A stretch of 64,000 bases of DNA from Serpentinimonas maccroryi (GTDB lineage: Bacteria; Pseudomonadota; Gammaproteobacteria; Burkholderiales; Burkholderiaceae_C). The position numbers were made by a program, and so were the translations under genes. Positions 27,839-40,116 of the stretch are shown piece by piece. The stretch lies in contig NZ_AP014569.1 in the NCBI RefSeq assembly GCF_000828915.1, positions 1,736,001 through 1,800,000 on the forward strand, in the 5' to 3' direction. How positions within the stretch are numbered: the first letter of the stretch is position 1; each line of letters begins with the position of its first letter. A model generated the notes under the pieces. The model saw only the letters and a program-made list of their open reading frames with translations. It ran no database searches and was not told the origin of the DNA.

Positions 27839-30419
27839 CTTCTTTGGCCGCCTCAGCGTATTCTTCGATCTGATCGAAATTCAGGTATTTGTAGATCGCG
27901 GCGCCGTCTTGGTTGACCACGCCCATGGCCGCGTGGTATTCGGCCACGGTGGGGATGCGGCCCAGCTTGGAGGCGATGGCGGCCAACTCGGCCGAGGCCA
28001 GAAAGACATTGGCGTTCTTGCCCAGCCGGTTGGGGAAGTTGCGCGTGCTGGTCGAGATCACCGTGGCGCCCTCGCGCACCTGCGCTTGGTTGCCCATGCA
28101 CAGGCTGCAGCCGGGCATTTCGGTGCGCGCACCGGCGGCGCCGAAGTTGGCGTAGTGGCCCTCTTTCATCAGCTCGCTGGCGTCCATCTTGGTGGGTGGG
28201 GCCACCCAGAGCTTGACCGGGATGTCGCGCTGGCCGCCGAGCAGCTTGGCCGCGGCGCGGAAGTGCCCGATGTTGGTCATGCACGAGCCGATGAAGGCCT
28301 CGTCGATCGGCGTGCCGGCCACGTCCGACAGCACTTTGGCGTCGTCCGGGTCGTTGGGGCAGCACAGGATCGGCTCTTTGATTTCGGCCAGATCGATCTC
28401 GATCACGGCGGCGTATTCGGCGTCGGCGTCGGCGCGCAGCAGCTTGGGCTGCTCGAGCCACTGCTGCACGCGCTCGATGCGCCGCGCCAGCGTCTTGGCG
28501 TCTTGGTAGCCGTCGGCGATCATGTTCTTCATCAGCACGATGTTGCTGTTGAGGTATTCGATCACCGGCTCGGGGTTGAGCTGGATCGTGCAGCCGGCGG
28601 CCGAGCGCTCGGCGCTGGCGTCGGACAACTCAAACGCCTGCTCGACCTTGAGCTCGGGCAAGCCTTCGATTTCGAGGATGCGGCCCGAGAAGATGTTTTT
28701 CTTGCCCGATTTGGCCACCGTCAGCAGTCCGGCCTTGATGGCGTAGAGCGGGATGGCGTGCACCAAGTCGCGCAGCGTCACGCCGGGTTGCATCTGGCCC
28801 TTGAAGCGCACCAGCACCGATTCGGGCATGTCCAGCGGCATGACGCCGGTGGCGGCGCCAAAGGCCACCAGACCGGAGCCGGCCGGGAAGCTGATGCCGA
28901 TCGGGAAGCGGGTGTGCGAGTCGCCCCCAGTGCCCACGGTGTCGGGCAGCAGCAGGCGGTTGAGCCAGCTGTGGATCACGCCGTCGCCGGGGCGCAGCGC
29001 CACGCCGCCGCGGCTGCTGATGAAGGGCGGCAGCTCGCGGTGCATTTTGGCGTCCACCGGTTTCGGGTAGGCGGCCGTGTGGCAGAACGACTGCATCACC
29101 AGATCGGCCGAAAAACCCAGGCAAGCGAGGTCTTTGAGTTCGTCGCGCGTCATCGGGCCGGTGGTGTCTTGGCTGCCGACGGTGGTCATGCGCGGTTCGC
29201 AGTAGGTGCCGGGGCGCACGCCTTGGCCTTCGGGCAGGCCCACGGCGCGACCGACCATTTTTTGCGCCAGCGTAAAGCCCTTGCCGCTGTTCACCGGCGC
29301 CTTGGGCAGGCGGAAGGCGGTGGCGGCCGGCAGACCCAGAAAATCGCGTGCCTTGGCGGTGAGCGAGCGCCCGATGATCAGGTTGATGCGGCCGCCGGCG
29401 CGCACTTCGTCGAACAGCACCTCGCTCTTGAGCTGGAACTCGGCCACGGTGGCGCCGTTTTTCACGATCTGGCCGGCGTAGGGCAGGATGTCGATCACGT
29501 CGCCCATCTCGAGCTGGCTGACATCGACCTCGATCGGCAGCGAGCCCGAGTCTTCTTGGGTGTTGAAAAAGATCGGGGCAATTTTGCCGCCCAGCGTCAC
29601 ACCGCCAAAGCGCTTGTTGGGCACGAAGGGGATGTCTTGGCCGGTGGCCCAGACCACCGAGTTGGTGGCCGATTTGCGGCTCGAGCCGGTGCCCACCACG
29701 TCGCCTACGTAGGCCACGAGGTGGCCTTTTTTCTTGAGGTCTTCGATGAACTGCATCGGGCCGCGCTTGCCGTCTTCTTCGGGCCTGAAGGCCGCGTCGG
29801 GGCGGGTGTTTTTGAGCATCGCCAAGTAGTGCAGCGGGATGTCGGGGCGGCTCCAGGCGTCGGGCGCGGGCGAGAGGTCGTCGGTGTTGGTTTCGCCGGG
29901 CACCTTGAACACGGTGACGGTGATTTTTTGTGGCACTTCGGGGCGGCTGGTGAACCACTCGGCAGCGGCCCAGCTCTGCATCACGGCTTGGGCGTGGGCG
30001 TTGCCGGCCTTGGCCTTGGTGGCCACGTCGTTGAAGAAATCAAACATCAGCAGCGTCTTCTTGAGCCCTGCGGCGGCCACGGGCGCCACCTCGGGGTCGT
30101 CGAGGAGCTCGATCAGCGGGTGCACGTTGTAGCCGCCCACCATGGTGCCCAGCAGCTCGGTGGCCTTGGCCTTGCCGATCAGGCCGACTACGAGCTCGCC
30201 ATGCGCCACCGCGGCTAGGAAGCTGGCCTTGACCTTGGCGGCGTCGTCCACACCCGGCGGCACGCGGTGCGTGAGCAGGTCGAGCAGGAATTCGGCTTCG
30301 CCGGCCGGCGGGTTTTTGATCAGCTCGATCAGCTCCGACACCTGTTTGGCGTCCAGTGGCAGCGGCGGGATGCCGAGCGCGGCGCGTTCGGCGGCGTGTT
30401 GACGGTAGGCTTGCAACAT
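27828..30419 (-). CDS. acnB: Aconitate hydratase B
   Basis: An 863-residue protein from the ATG at 30419 ([20 protein letters not shown]), the normal AcnB length. It has the AcnB-specific N-terminal HEAT-like domain (about 1-160), the swivel domain ([20 protein letters not shown]) and the Fe-S cluster cysteines in [11 protein letters not shown] and [10 protein letters not shown]. It isomerises citrate and isocitrate in the TCA cycle. It is the last gene of a minus-strand set mdh - lyase - secreted protein - acnB. Confidence 0.95.
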   Translation of the reverse strand: MLQAYRQHAAERAALGIPPLPLDAKQVSELIELIKNPPAGEAEFLLDLLTHRVPPGVDDAAKVKASFLAAVAHGELVVGLIGKAKATELLGTMVGGYNVHPLIELLDDPEVAPVAAAGLKKTLLMFDFFNDVATKAKAGNAHAQAVMQSWAAAEWFTSRPEVPQKITVTVFKVPGETNTDDLSPAPDAWSRPDIPLHYLAMLKNTRPDAAFRPEEDGKRGPMQFIEDLKKKGHLVAYVGDVVGTGSSRKSATNSVVWATGQDIPFVPNKRFGGVTLGGKIAPIFFNTQEDSGSLPIEVDVSQLEMGDVIDILPYAGQIVKNGATVAEFQLKSEVLFDEVRAGGRINLIIGRSLTAKARDFLGLPAATAFRLPKAPVNSGKGFTLAQKMVGRAVGLPEGQGVRPGTYCEPRMTTVGSQDTTGPMTRDELKDLACLGFSADLVMQSFCHTAAYPKPVDAKMHRELPPFISSRGGVALRPGDGVIHSWLNRLLLPDTVGTGGDSHTRFPIGISFPAGSGLVAFGAATGVMPLDMPESVLVRFKGQMQPGVTLRDLVHAIPLYAIKAGLLTVAKSGKKNIFSGRILEIEGLPELKVEQAFELSDASAERSAAGCTIQLNPEPVIEYLNSNIVLMKNMIADGYQDAKTLARRIERVQQWLEQPKLLRADADAEYAAVIEIDLAEIKEPILCCPNDPDDAKVLSDVAGTPIDEAFIGSCMTNIGHFRAAAKLLGGQRDIPVKLWVAPPTKMDASELMKEGHYANFGAAGARTEMPGCSLCMGNQAQVREGATVISTSTRNFPNRLGKNANVFLASAELAAIASKLGRIPTVAEYHAAMGVVNQDGAAIYKYLNFDQIEEYAEAAKEVAV

Positions 30420-30459
30420 GGCGGGGGCTCCAGTAAAAAAAGGATCAATTACAAAGGGT

Positions 30460-31017
30460 TCATTGGCCGGCTGGCCGCTGCGCGATGCCGAGCAGGTCGG
30501 GGCCGGGGTTGCGCAGCATGGCGGCAGCCACCGCCTGCTGCAGCGCGTTGCTGCAGTCGTCGAGCAGGCGCCGATTCGGGCGCTGGCCGAGCAGCATGGA
30601 TTTGTTGGCGAGCTGGATCCAGACCGCACCTTGGGCGCGGTCTTCGAGCCGGATGGCACCGGTGCTGGTCTCGACCGGGCGCAGCAGGTAGCGCTGGCCC
30701 CCACTTTGCAGCACGAAGTGGCCAGCAGCTTGCGGGGCCGCCTCGATGCGCACGCTGCGGCCGTGCGAGCAGGTCTTGCTGCCCACGTGCACCAGCGCCG
30801 CCGTGGCCAGCTCGCGCTCGCTCAACGGGGTGTCGGCCGGGGTGCCGGCCTGCACCGTGGGCACGCTGCGGCTGCCTTGGGCCTGTGCGGGGAGGCTTGT
30901 GGCCAGCGCGGAGGCGACCAACCCCAGCCCCAGCAGCGCACTCGACCACGACACCAGCCGGTTGCGCGTGCGGCTGGGCAGCGCACGCGACGGGTTTGGA
31001 ACAGCGTTCTTGTGCAT
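30460..31017 (-). CDS. Conserved secreted protein between acnB and the lyase gene
   Basis: A 185-residue protein with a long basic N-region, a hydrophobic core [20 protein letters not shown] and cleavage likely after AQA (about residue 47). The mature part has [20 protein letters not shown], a [20 protein letters not shown] strand-rich segment and two well-spaced cysteines that could form a disulfide. I recognise no characterised family. Genes of this kind are found next to acnB in related Burkholderiales, but the function is unknown. Confidence 0.65.
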   Translation of the reverse strand: MHKNAVPNPSRALPSRTRNRLVSWSSALLGLGLVASALATSLPAQAQGSRSVPTVQAGTPADTPLSERELATAALVHVGSKTCSHGRSVRIEAAPQAAGHFVLQSGGQRYLLRPVETSTGAIRLEDRAQGAVWIQLANKSMLLGQRPNRRLLDDCSNALQQAVAAAMLRNPGPDLLGIAQRPAGQ

Positions 31018-31041
31018 GATGGGCTCCTGCGGTACAAGGGT

Positions 31042-32058
31042 TTAAGGGCTCGATCGCTGCCCGGCCAGCGGCGCTGCGAAAAACGGCTGCAACTCCGCAT
31101 CGAGCGCAGCGCCGGCTTGCTGCGCGCGCTCCAGTATCTGCCAATAGTAGCGGTAACTGGCGCGGTCGTGCAATTGACCCCGGTGCGAGATGGGTGCCCA
31201 ATCGGCCGCCTGCGCGGCCAAGATAATCGCCGTGGCGCGCTCGACCTCGTCGGTGGGCGGGGCAAAGGCTTGCAAAATGGGCTCGATCTGCTGCGGGTGG
31301 ATGCTCCACATGCGGCTGTAGCCAAACTCGTGCGCCGCCGTGTGCGCGGCGTGGCGCAGCGCGGGCAGGTCGTTGATCTCGGTCACCACGCAGTGCGACG
31401 GCACCTTGCCGTGGGCGTGACAGGCGCTGGCGATTTCGAGCTTGGCGCGGCGCACCAGTGGGTGGCTGAACTGGTCCGGCAGCCCCATCGCACTCGCCGG
31501 AATCGCGCCGCCATGCGCCGAGACAAAATCCATCAGACCAAAGCTGATCGATTCGACCCGCGGCTGCGCCGCAATCTCAAACGCGCGTTGCAGCGCCAGC
31601 GGCGATTCGATCAGCACGTGCAGCGGCAAAGCCGCGCCGCCAGCGGCGTCCAGCGCCTGCAGAGCGCGCTGCACATCGGCCACGCCTTCGACCTTGGGCA
31701 GCATCAGGTAGGCCAGCCGCTCGTGCGCCCGCCCGACGATGCACTCGATGTCGGCCCCGAAGGCCGCGTGCCCCACCGGGTGCACCCGCACCCCCACGCG
31801 CGGCGGCACCGGCGCCGCCAGATCGAGGCCTTGCAGCAGCTCGACCACCAAGGCCGCGTGCTCGGCCTCGCCTCCTACCGGGGCGCCGTCTTCGCAGTCG
31901 AGCGTGACGTCGAACACGCAGCGGCCGTGGCGCTGGCTGTACTCGGCTTGCAGCGCCAAGCTCTTGCGCATGCGCGCCGGCACGCCGCTGTAATGGTCAC
32001 ACACCGGCAGCAGGCGCTGGCCGGCTTGCGGGCCCATCAACAGGTCGCGTGGGTGCAT
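31042..32058 (-). CDS. HpcH/HpaI aldolase / citrate lyase beta-like protein
   Basis: A 338-residue protein from the ATG at 32058 (MHPRDLLMGPQAGQRLLPVC). CitE-superfamily motifs include FDVTLDCEDGAPVG (Mg-binding Asp/Glu), LMLPKVEGVADVQRAL, HVLIESPLALQRA and GYSRMWSIHPQQIEPIL. Family members cleave or form malyl-CoA, citramalyl-CoA or related esters. Its place 32 bp after mdh and before acnB suggests a role linked to C4/C5 acid metabolism, but the true substrate cannot be read. Confidence 0.8.
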   Translation of the reverse strand: MHPRDLLMGPQAGQRLLPVCDHYSGVPARMRKSLALQAEYSQRHGRCVFDVTLDCEDGAPVGGEAEHAALVVELLQGLDLAAPVPPRVGVRVHPVGHAAFGADIECIVGRAHERLAYLMLPKVEGVADVQRALQALDAAGGAALPLHVLIESPLALQRAFEIAAQPRVESISFGLMDFVSAHGGAIPASAMGLPDQFSHPLVRRAKLEIASACHAHGKVPSHCVVTEINDLPALRHAAHTAAHEFGYSRMWSIHPQQIEPILQAFAPPTDEVERATAIILAAQAADWAPISHRGQLHDRASYRYYWQILERAQQAGAALDAELQPFFAAPLAGQRSSP

Positions 32059-32090
32059 GGAGCGCTGCCGCACGTGTTACAGCAGGTGGT

Positions 32091-33077
<987 letters not shown>

Positions 33078-33169
33078 GAATACACTCCAAAATAATGCAC
33101 AGGTTGAAAAAAAGCGCTCGACTTTTGTGAGTGTACCCCGACTTGCCCTGCGCGTCAATTTGTCTTATG

Positions 33170-33181
33170 TCTTATATAAGA
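33170..33181. promoter_or_regulatory. Palindrome in the mdh-gntR divergent promoter region
   Basis: TCTTATATAAGA is a perfect 12-bp palindrome 22 bp before the gntR ATG and about 93 bp before mdh. A direct repeat of its left half (GTCTTAT) precedes it. HutC-type GntR proteins bind such AT-rich dyads, so this is a good candidate for control of gntR-sdh and of mdh. Confidence 0.6.
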
Positions 33182-33202
33182 TAAACTCGGGGCAGACACA
33201 CC

Positions 33203-33994
33203 ATGAACACCGACCTCAGCCCCCTCGCCACCCCGAGCCCCGCCCCCGAGCCGGCCGGGCCGCAGGTTGCGCCCGCCTTCAGCCCTTTGTACCAGCAAAT
33301 CAAGGCGTTGCTGCTGCGCAGCCTGCAAAGCGGCGAGTGGAAGCCGGGCGAACCGATCCCGAGCGAGGTCGATCTGGCCACCCGTTTTCGCGTCAGCCAA
33401 GGCACGGTGCGCAAAGCCATCGACGAGTTGGCCGCCGAAAACCTGCTACTGCGGCGCCAAGGCAAGGGCACCTTCGTGGCCACCCACGCCGAGCAGCGCA
33501 CCCAGTTTCGTTTTTTGCGCCTGCACTCCGACCTTGGCCATCTGGACCCCAGCGGCCCGGCGCAGCGGCGCATCCTGTCGTGCCAGCGGCTGCGCGCACC
33601 GGCCGACGTCGGGCTGGCCTTGGGCTTGCGCGCCGGCGACACCGTGGTGCAGGTGCAGCGCGTGCTGTCGTTTCAAGACGTGCCCACCATTTTGGAGCAG
33701 CTCTGGCTGCCCGGCGACCCCTTCAAGGGCCTCACGCTCAAGGTGCTGACCGAGCACCAAGGCCCCATGTACGCCCTGTTCGAGAGCGAATTCGGCGTGC
33801 GCATGGTGCGCGCCGACGAGCGCATCAAGGCCGTGGCGGCCGATGCCGAGGCCGCGGCCGGCTTGGCGCTGGCGCCGGGCACGCCGCTGCTCAGCGTCGA
33901 GCGCTTGGCCTACACCTACCACGACCAGCCCATGGAGCTGCGCCGCGGCCTGTACCGCACCGAACACCACCACTACCGCAACCAACTTAGCTAG
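33203..33994 (+). CDS. GntR-family regulator (HutC/UTRA type) of TCA-cycle genes
   Basis: A 263-residue protein. The winged helix-turn-helix is at about 28-95 (IPSEVDLATRFRVSQGTVRK, then LLRRQGKGTFVATH). The UTRA ligand domain is at about 110-258 (VVQVQRVLSFQDVPTILEQL, LYRTEHHHYRNQLS). It lies between divergent mdh and co-directional sdhC, about 175 bp upstream of the latter. In related genomes a GntR gene sits at the same place, so it probably senses a TCA intermediate or related acid and controls both arms. Confidence 0.82.
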   Translation: MNTDLSPLATPSPAPEPAGPQVAPAFSPLYQQIKALLLRSLQSGEWKPGEPIPSEVDLATRFRVSQGTVRKAIDELAAENLLLRRQGKGTFVATHAEQRTQFRFLRLHSDLGHLDPSGPAQRRILSCQRLRAPADVGLALGLRAGDTVVQVQRVLSFQDVPTILEQLWLPGDPFKGLTLKVLTEHQGPMYALFESEFGVRMVRADERIKAVAADAEAAAGLALAPGTPLLSVERLAYTYHDQPMELRRGLYRTEHHHYRNQLS

Positions 33995-34168
33995 TCCCAA
34001 AGATAACCATAGACCCGCAGCGCAGATGTTGCGTTGCAATAGAATCCGAAAGAGATGCGTCAGGGTTTTCGTGCACATTCAGGCCCAGCCGCTGCATCGA
34101 ACACCCCCCCGCTGCACCCGCCCCACCCGCCCCACCTGCCCCACCCCCCACCACAGGTTCTTCATACC

Positions 34169-34603
34169 ATGGCTGAATCGCGCACCACACCGCGGCCCGA
34201 GTTTCGCAACATCAACGCCCTGACCGATCTGCCCAGCTACCGCCTGCCCGCTGCGGGCTGGGTCTCGATCCTGCACCGCATCAGCGGCTTGCTGATGTTT
34301 CTGCTGCTGCCCTTCATCGTCTGGATGTTCGACACCTCGCTCTCGTCCGAGCTCTCCTTTGGCGTCTTTGCCTCGGCCTTCACCGCCGGCATCGGCTTTG
34401 TGCCGGCGTGGTTCGTCAAGCTGGTGGTGCTGGGGCTGATCTGGGCCTTCTTGCACCACCTGTTTGCCGGCCTGCGCCACATCTACATGGACGCCACCCA
34501 CAGCGTGGACAAAGCCTTTGGCAAGTCCTCGGCCGTGGCCACGCTGGTGCTCAGCTTGGCCCTCACGGCCGCGCTCGGCGCCAAGCTGTTTGGCCTGTAC
34601 TGA
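34169..34603 (+). CDS. sdhC: Succinate dehydrogenase cytochrome b556 subunit
   Basis: A 144-residue membrane anchor from the ATG at 34169 (MAESRTTPRPEFRNI). Three transmembrane segments are visible, with AGWVSILHRISGLLMFLLLP in the first and the haem-ligand His region HHLFAGLRHIYMDATHSVD. It anchors complex II and helps bind haem b and ubiquinone. It is the first gene of sdhCDAB-sdhE. Confidence 0.92.
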   Translation: MAESRTTPRPEFRNINALTDLPSYRLPAAGWVSILHRISGLLMFLLLPFIVWMFDTSLSSELSFGVFASAFTAGIGFVPAWFVKLVVLGLIWAFLHHLFAGLRHIYMDATHSVDKAFGKSSAVATLVLSLALTAALGAKLFGLY

Positions 34604-34639
34604 TCCCTCACAAAAGCCACCCCTTAGGAGCCCATAAAA

Positions 34640-35005
34640 ATGCCTGTCAACTACGGTTCCCGGCGCAACGTCAGCGGCGCCCATTACGGCTTGCGCGACT
34701 GGCTGATGCAGCGCGTCACAGCCGCCCTCATGGCTTTGTTCACCCTGCTGCTGCTGGCGCAGGTGCTGCTGGTCAGCGGCCCGATCGGCTACGAAGACTG
34801 GGCCGGCATCTTTGCCCAAACGTGGATGAAGTTCCTGACCTACGCCCTGATCGTCGCCCTCATCTGGCACGCCTGGGTGGGCGTGCGCGACATCTGGATG
34901 GATTACGTCAAACCGGCTGGCTTGCGTCTGGCCCTGCATGTGTTCACGCTCGTCTGGCTGGTAGGCTGCGCCGGCTGGGCCTTCCAAGTGCTCTGGAGAC
35001 TTTGA
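34640..35005 (+). CDS. sdhD: Succinate dehydrogenase hydrophobic membrane anchor
   Basis: A 121-residue protein starting MPVNYGSRRNVSGAHYGLRD behind TTAGGAG. It has three transmembrane helices and the motif IWHAWVGVRDIWMDYVKPAG with the second haem His. It pairs with SdhC. It ends 3 bp before sdhA. Confidence 0.92.
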   Translation: MPVNYGSRRNVSGAHYGLRDWLMQRVTAALMALFTLLLLAQVLLVSGPIGYEDWAGIFAQTWMKFLTYALIVALIWHAWVGVRDIWMDYVKPAGLRLALHVFTLVWLVGCAGWAFQVLWRL

Positions 35006-35008
35006 TTC

Positions 35009-36817
35009 ATGACTGCCCTCACATCCTCTTTGCCCAAGCGCCGCTTTGACGTCATCATCATCGGCGCCGGCGGCTCGGGCATGCGCGCCTCGCTGCAACT
35101 GGCGCGCGCCGGCTTCAATGTGGCGGTGCTGAGCAAGGTGTTCCCCACGCGCTCGCACACCGTGGCGGCACAAGGCGGCATCGGCGCCTCGCTGGGCAAC
35201 ATGAGCGAAGACAACTGGCACTACCACTTCTACGACACCGTCAAGGGTTCCGACTGGCTCGGCGACCAAGACGCGATCGAGTTCATGTGCCGCGAAGCGC
35301 CCAAAGTGGTCTATGAGCTCGAGCACTTCGGCATGCCCTTCGACCGCAACCCCGACGGCACCATCTACCAGCGCCCCTTTGGCGGCCACACCGCCAACTA
35401 CGGCGAAAAACCGGTGCAGCGCGCCTGCGCCGCCGCCGACCGCACCGGCCACGCCATGCTGCACACCCTGTACCAGCAAAACGTGGCCGCGCGCACCACC
35501 TTCTTCGTCGAGTGGATGGCGCTCGACTTGGTGCGCAACGCCGACGGCGACGTGCTGGGCGTGACCGCGCTCGAGATGGAAACCGGCGACACCTACCTGC
35601 TGCAAGCCAAGACCACGCTGCTGGCCACCGGCGGCGCCGGGCGCATTTTTGCCGCCTCCACCAACGCCTTCATCAACACCGGCGACGGGTTGGGCATGGC
35701 GGCGCGCGCCGGCATCCCGCTGCAAGACATGGAGTTCTGGCAGTTCCACCCCACCGGCGTGGCCGGCGCCGGCGTGCTGCTCACCGAAGGCTGCCGTGGC
35801 GAAGGCGCGATTTTGCGCAACGCCCAAGGCGAGCGCTTCATGGAGCGCTACGCGCCCACGCTCAAAGACTTGGCCCCGCGCGACTTCGTCAGCCGCTGCA
35901 TGGACCAAGAAATCAAAGAAGGCCGGGGCTGTGGCCCGAACAAAGACTACATCAACCTCGACATGACGCACTTGGGTGGCGACACCATCCTCAAGCGCCT
36001 GCCCTCGGTGTTCGAGATCGGCCACAACTTTGCCAACGTGGACATCACCAAAGAGCCGATCCCAGTCGTGCCCACCATCCACTACCAGATGGGCGGCATC
36101 CCGACCACCATCAACGGCCAGGTGCTGGTGCCCGACGCCAGCGGCGGCCAGCGCGTGGTCAACGGCCTGTACGCCGTGGGCGAATGCGCGTGTGTGTCGG
36201 TGCACGGCGCGAACCGGCTCGGCACCAACTCGCTGCTCGATCTGCTGGTGTTTGGCCGCGCCGCCGGCAACCACATCGTCGACACGCTGGAGCGCAAAGC
36301 CGAGTTTGCCGACCTGCCACGCGACGCCGCCGACCGCTCGCTCGCCCGCTTGGCGCGGCTCGATGCCTGCACCGAGGGCGAATACGCGCAAATCGTGGCC
36401 GACGACCTGCGCAACACCATGCAGCAGCACGCCGGGGTGTTTCGCACCCAGGCCAGCATGAACGAAGGCGTGCGCAAAGTGGCCGCCTTGCGCCAGCGCG
36501 TGCAAGCCATTGGCCTCAAAGACAAATCCAAGGTCTTCAACACCGCCCGCATCGAGGCGCTGGAAGTCGAAAACCTGATCGAAGCCGCGCAAGCCACCAT
36601 GACTTCGGCCGCCGCGCGCACCGAGTGCCGCGGTGCCCACACCGTCAACGACTACGAGCGCGCCGCCGACGACGCCGAGCACCCGCTGGGCCGCAACGAC
36701 CGCGACTGGCTCAAGCACAGCCTGTGGCACAGCGCCGACAATGCGCTCAGCTACAAGCCGGTCAACCTCAAGCCACTCACGGTGGCCTCGGTTCCGCCCA
36801 AAGTCCGCACCTTCTAA
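35009..36817 (+). CDS. sdhA: Succinate dehydrogenase flavoprotein subunit
   Basis: A 602-residue protein. FAD-binding IIIGAGGSGMRASLQLARAG, the covalent-FAD His in RSHTVAAQGGIGAS, FWQFHPTGVAGAGVLLTEGC and the substrate Arg/His region IPVVPTIHYQMGGIPT. A C-terminal helical domain (TMTSAAARTECRGAH) is complete. It oxidises succinate to fumarate on the cytoplasmic side of the membrane. Confidence 0.96.
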   Translation: MTALTSSLPKRRFDVIIIGAGGSGMRASLQLARAGFNVAVLSKVFPTRSHTVAAQGGIGASLGNMSEDNWHYHFYDTVKGSDWLGDQDAIEFMCREAPKVVYELEHFGMPFDRNPDGTIYQRPFGGHTANYGEKPVQRACAAADRTGHAMLHTLYQQNVAARTTFFVEWMALDLVRNADGDVLGVTALEMETGDTYLLQAKTTLLATGGAGRIFAASTNAFINTGDGLGMAARAGIPLQDMEFWQFHPTGVAGAGVLLTEGCRGEGAILRNAQGERFMERYAPTLKDLAPRDFVSRCMDQEIKEGRGCGPNKDYINLDMTHLGGDTILKRLPSVFEIGHNFANVDITKEPIPVVPTIHYQMGGIPTTINGQVLVPDASGGQRVVNGLYAVGECACVSVHGANRLGTNSLLDLLVFGRAAGNHIVDTLERKAEFADLPRDAADRSLARLARLDACTEGEYAQIVADDLRNTMQQHAGVFRTQASMNEGVRKVAALRQRVQAIGLKDKSKVFNTARIEALEVENLIEAAQATMTSAAARTECRGAHTVNDYERAADDAEHPLGRNDRDWLKHSLWHSADNALSYKPVNLKPLTVASVPPKVRTF

Positions 36818-36850
36818 AGCCGACGACGCACGCCTCCGGAGCACCAGAAA

Positions 36851-37555
36851 ATGGCCTTACGCACCTTCAAAATCTACCGCTACGACCCCGAGCGCGACGC
36901 CAAGCCCTATATGCAAACCCTGCAGGTGGAGCTGAGCGGGCACGAGCGCATGCTGCTCGACGCGCTCATGAAGCTCAAGCAGGTTGACCCCACGCTCTCG
37001 TTTCGGCGCTCGTGCCGCGAAGGCGTGTGCGGCTCCGACGCCATGAACATCAATGGCAAGAACGGCCTGGCCTGCCTGAGCAACATGAACACGCTCAAAG
37101 GCGAGATCGTGCTCAAGCCCCTGCCGGGCCTGCCGGTGGTGCGCGACTTGATCGTCGATATGACGCAGTTTTTCCAGCAGTACCACAGCATCAAGCCCTA
37201 TTTGGTCAACACCAGCCAGCCGCCCGAGACCGAGCGCCTGCAATCGCCCGAAGAGCGCGACGAGCTCAACGGCCTGTACGAGTGCATCCTCTGCGCCTCG
37301 TGCTCCACCAGCTGCCCGAGCTTCTGGTGGAACCCCGATAAATTCGTCGGCCCCGCCGGTCTGCTGCAGGCCTACCGCTTCCTGGCCGACAGCCGCGACC
37401 AGGCCACGGCCGAGCGGCTCGACAACCTCGAAGACCCGTACCGCTTGTTCCGCTGCCACACCATCATGAACTGCGTCGATGTCTGCCCCAAGAGCCTGAA
37501 CCCGACCAAGGCCATCGGCAAAATCAAGGAGATGATGGTGCGCCGCGCCATCTGA
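36851..37555 (+). CDS. sdhB: Succinate dehydrogenase iron-sulfur subunit
   Basis: A 234-residue protein. [2Fe-2S] cysteines are in SCREGVCGSDAMNINGKNGL, and [4Fe-4S]/[3Fe-4S] cysteines are in CILCASCSTSCPSFWW and CHTIMNCVDVCPKSLNP. It passes electrons from FAD to the quinone site. It follows sdhA by 33 bp and precedes sdhE by 18 bp. Confidence 0.96.
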   Translation: MALRTFKIYRYDPERDAKPYMQTLQVELSGHERMLLDALMKLKQVDPTLSFRRSCREGVCGSDAMNINGKNGLACLSNMNTLKGEIVLKPLPGLPVVRDLIVDMTQFFQQYHSIKPYLVNTSQPPETERLQSPEERDELNGLYECILCASCSTSCPSFWWNPDKFVGPAGLLQAYRFLADSRDQATAERLDNLEDPYRLFRCHTIMNCVDVCPKSLNPTKAIGKIKEMMVRRAI

Positions 37556-37573
37556 GCTTTAGACCAACCGACC

Positions 37574-37864
37574 ATGTCCGCCCCCGACGACCACGCCCCC
37601 ATCGACGAGCGCGCGCTTAGCAAGCTGCGCTGGCGCTGTCGGCGTGGTTTGCTCGAAAACGACCTGCTGCTGGAGCGGTTTTTTGCCCGCATGGGCGACC
37701 GCATCAGCGTGAGCCAAGAGCGCGCCCTGTTGGCGCTCATGGACTTGTCCGACCCCGATCTGCTCGACCTGCTGCTGGCGCGCAAGCCCCCCGGCCCCGA
37801 GCAAAGCAGCGCCGACATCCTCGAGATGCTGCAACAGTTGCGCCCCACGGCGCAGCAGGTCTAG
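37574..37864 (+). CDS. sdhE: FAD assembly factor SdhE
   Basis: A 96-residue protein of the SdhE/Sdh5 family with the signature LRWRCRRGLLENDLLLERFF (the conserved RGxxE) and LMDLSDPDLLDLLLARK. It promotes covalent flavinylation of SdhA. Its position directly after sdhB is the usual one. Confidence 0.9.
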   Translation: MSAPDDHAPIDERALSKLRWRCRRGLLENDLLLERFFARMGDRISVSQERALLALMDLSDPDLLDLLLARKPPGPEQSSADILEMLQQLRPTAQQV

Positions 37865-37927
37865 CCCGCTGCCCGCCCTCGGTTTTAGCCCCCTTCTTTA
37901 CTCCCCCACTTCTCACAAGGATGCCGC

Positions 37928-39238
<1,311 letters not shown>

Positions 39239-39335
39239 ACGTGGCCAGACGGAAGGAGGGTGCGCAGCGAAAAGCGTGCGGGTGCAGTGCTTGATTGCAT
39301 GCCCTGACGCCATCTCTGCTATCCCCTTCCCTCTG

Positions 39336-39767
39336 CTACCCCCTCCCCGCTCCGATCCAGTCAGCGAATTGCGCAACGGTCAGGATGGGAATGTGAAATT
39401 GCTCCCGAACGGCCTGAATGTCGGCGTCGCCACTGACCAGCGCATCGGCTTGGCCGACGGCAGCCAGCACCAAAAAGACGCTGTCGTCTGCGTCGCGGAT
39501 GTCGGGTAGGCCGTCCGGCATGGTGTCGATCTTGACGGTCTCGACGTAGGGCAAGAACTCGGCCAGCAGCGTTTCTTGCTCGTCGCGGGTCAGCTTGAAC
39601 TTGGGGTAGGCGAGCACCCGCAGCAACTCGCTGACCGTGTCGTGACTGGCCAAAGCGACAAAGCGTTTGGCCTGCCAGGCTTGCCGCAACCAAGCGCAGT
39701 TGCCGCGCGCAAAGATCAGGGCCGAGACCAGGCAGTTGGTGTCGAGGACTACGCGCGGCACGCTCAT
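39336..39767 (-). CDS. PIN-domain ribonuclease toxin (VapC-like)
   Basis: A 143-residue protein from the ATG at 39767 (MSVPRVVLDTNCLVSALIFA). The PIN acidic residues are visible: Asp in VLDTN, Glu in TVSELLRVL, and Asp residues in IRDADDSVFLVLAA and ALVSGDADI. It is a COG1569-type putative toxin that would cleave RNA. It overlaps the upstream AbrB-type antitoxin gene by 4 bp (ATGA). Confidence 0.85.
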   Translation of the reverse strand: MSVPRVVLDTNCLVSALIFARGNCAWLRQAWQAKRFVALASHDTVSELLRVLAYPKFKLTRDEQETLLAEFLPYVETVKIDTMPDGLPDIRDADDSVFLVLAAVGQADALVSGDADIQAVREQFHIPILTVAQFADWIGAGRG

Positions 39768-39988
39768 GCGCGCTTTCTCGCCCAAGCGATCGCGTCAGCC
39801 ACATCGTCCGGCGCGATGCCAAGTTCCTGCAGCTTGGCCCGTACCGCGTCCGCTTGCTGCATGCGCACCGGTGTCAGCACGATCTTGCCGTTCTGAACCG
39901 TGACGTCGTAGTAGTCCGCCTCACCCGCCGTCTGGACGATGGCCTTGGGCAGGGTGACCTGGTTCTTGCTCGTGCGCTTGGCCAGCAT
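39764..39988 (-). CDS. AbrB/SpoVT-type antitoxin
   Basis: A 74-residue protein. The swapped-hairpin AbrB domain fills the first 45 residues (KRTSKNQVTLPKAIVQTAGE, then YYDVTVQNGKIVLTPV). The C-terminal helix (LQELGIAPDDVADAIAWARK) would bind the toxin. It is transcribed before and coupled to the PIN toxin gene. Confidence 0.82.
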   Translation of the reverse strand: MLAKRTSKNQVTLPKAIVQTAGEADYYDVTVQNGKIVLTPVRMQQADAVRAKLQELGIAPDDVADAIAWARKRA

Positions 39989-40116
39989 GACAGCCCCTCT
40001 GAAAGTAATGAAGTAAGGAATAACATTCTAGCAGCCCGTCGGACTTACCGGGTTCAAATTCTCTCCAGAACGCAGTATCCTTGCTTTATCGTAGTTTTTA
40101 GACTACAATCGCTGGC

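Noticed and set aside
27909-30218. A 769-codon open frame on the plus strand
   Set aside because: It lies wholly antisense to acnB and encodes a His/Val/Gly-rich sequence with no recognisable domain.
34079-36844. A 921-codon open frame on the minus strand
   Set aside because: It is antisense to sdhC, sdhD and sdhA, which are certain from motifs and gene order. Long antisense frames are expected in this GC-rich DNA.
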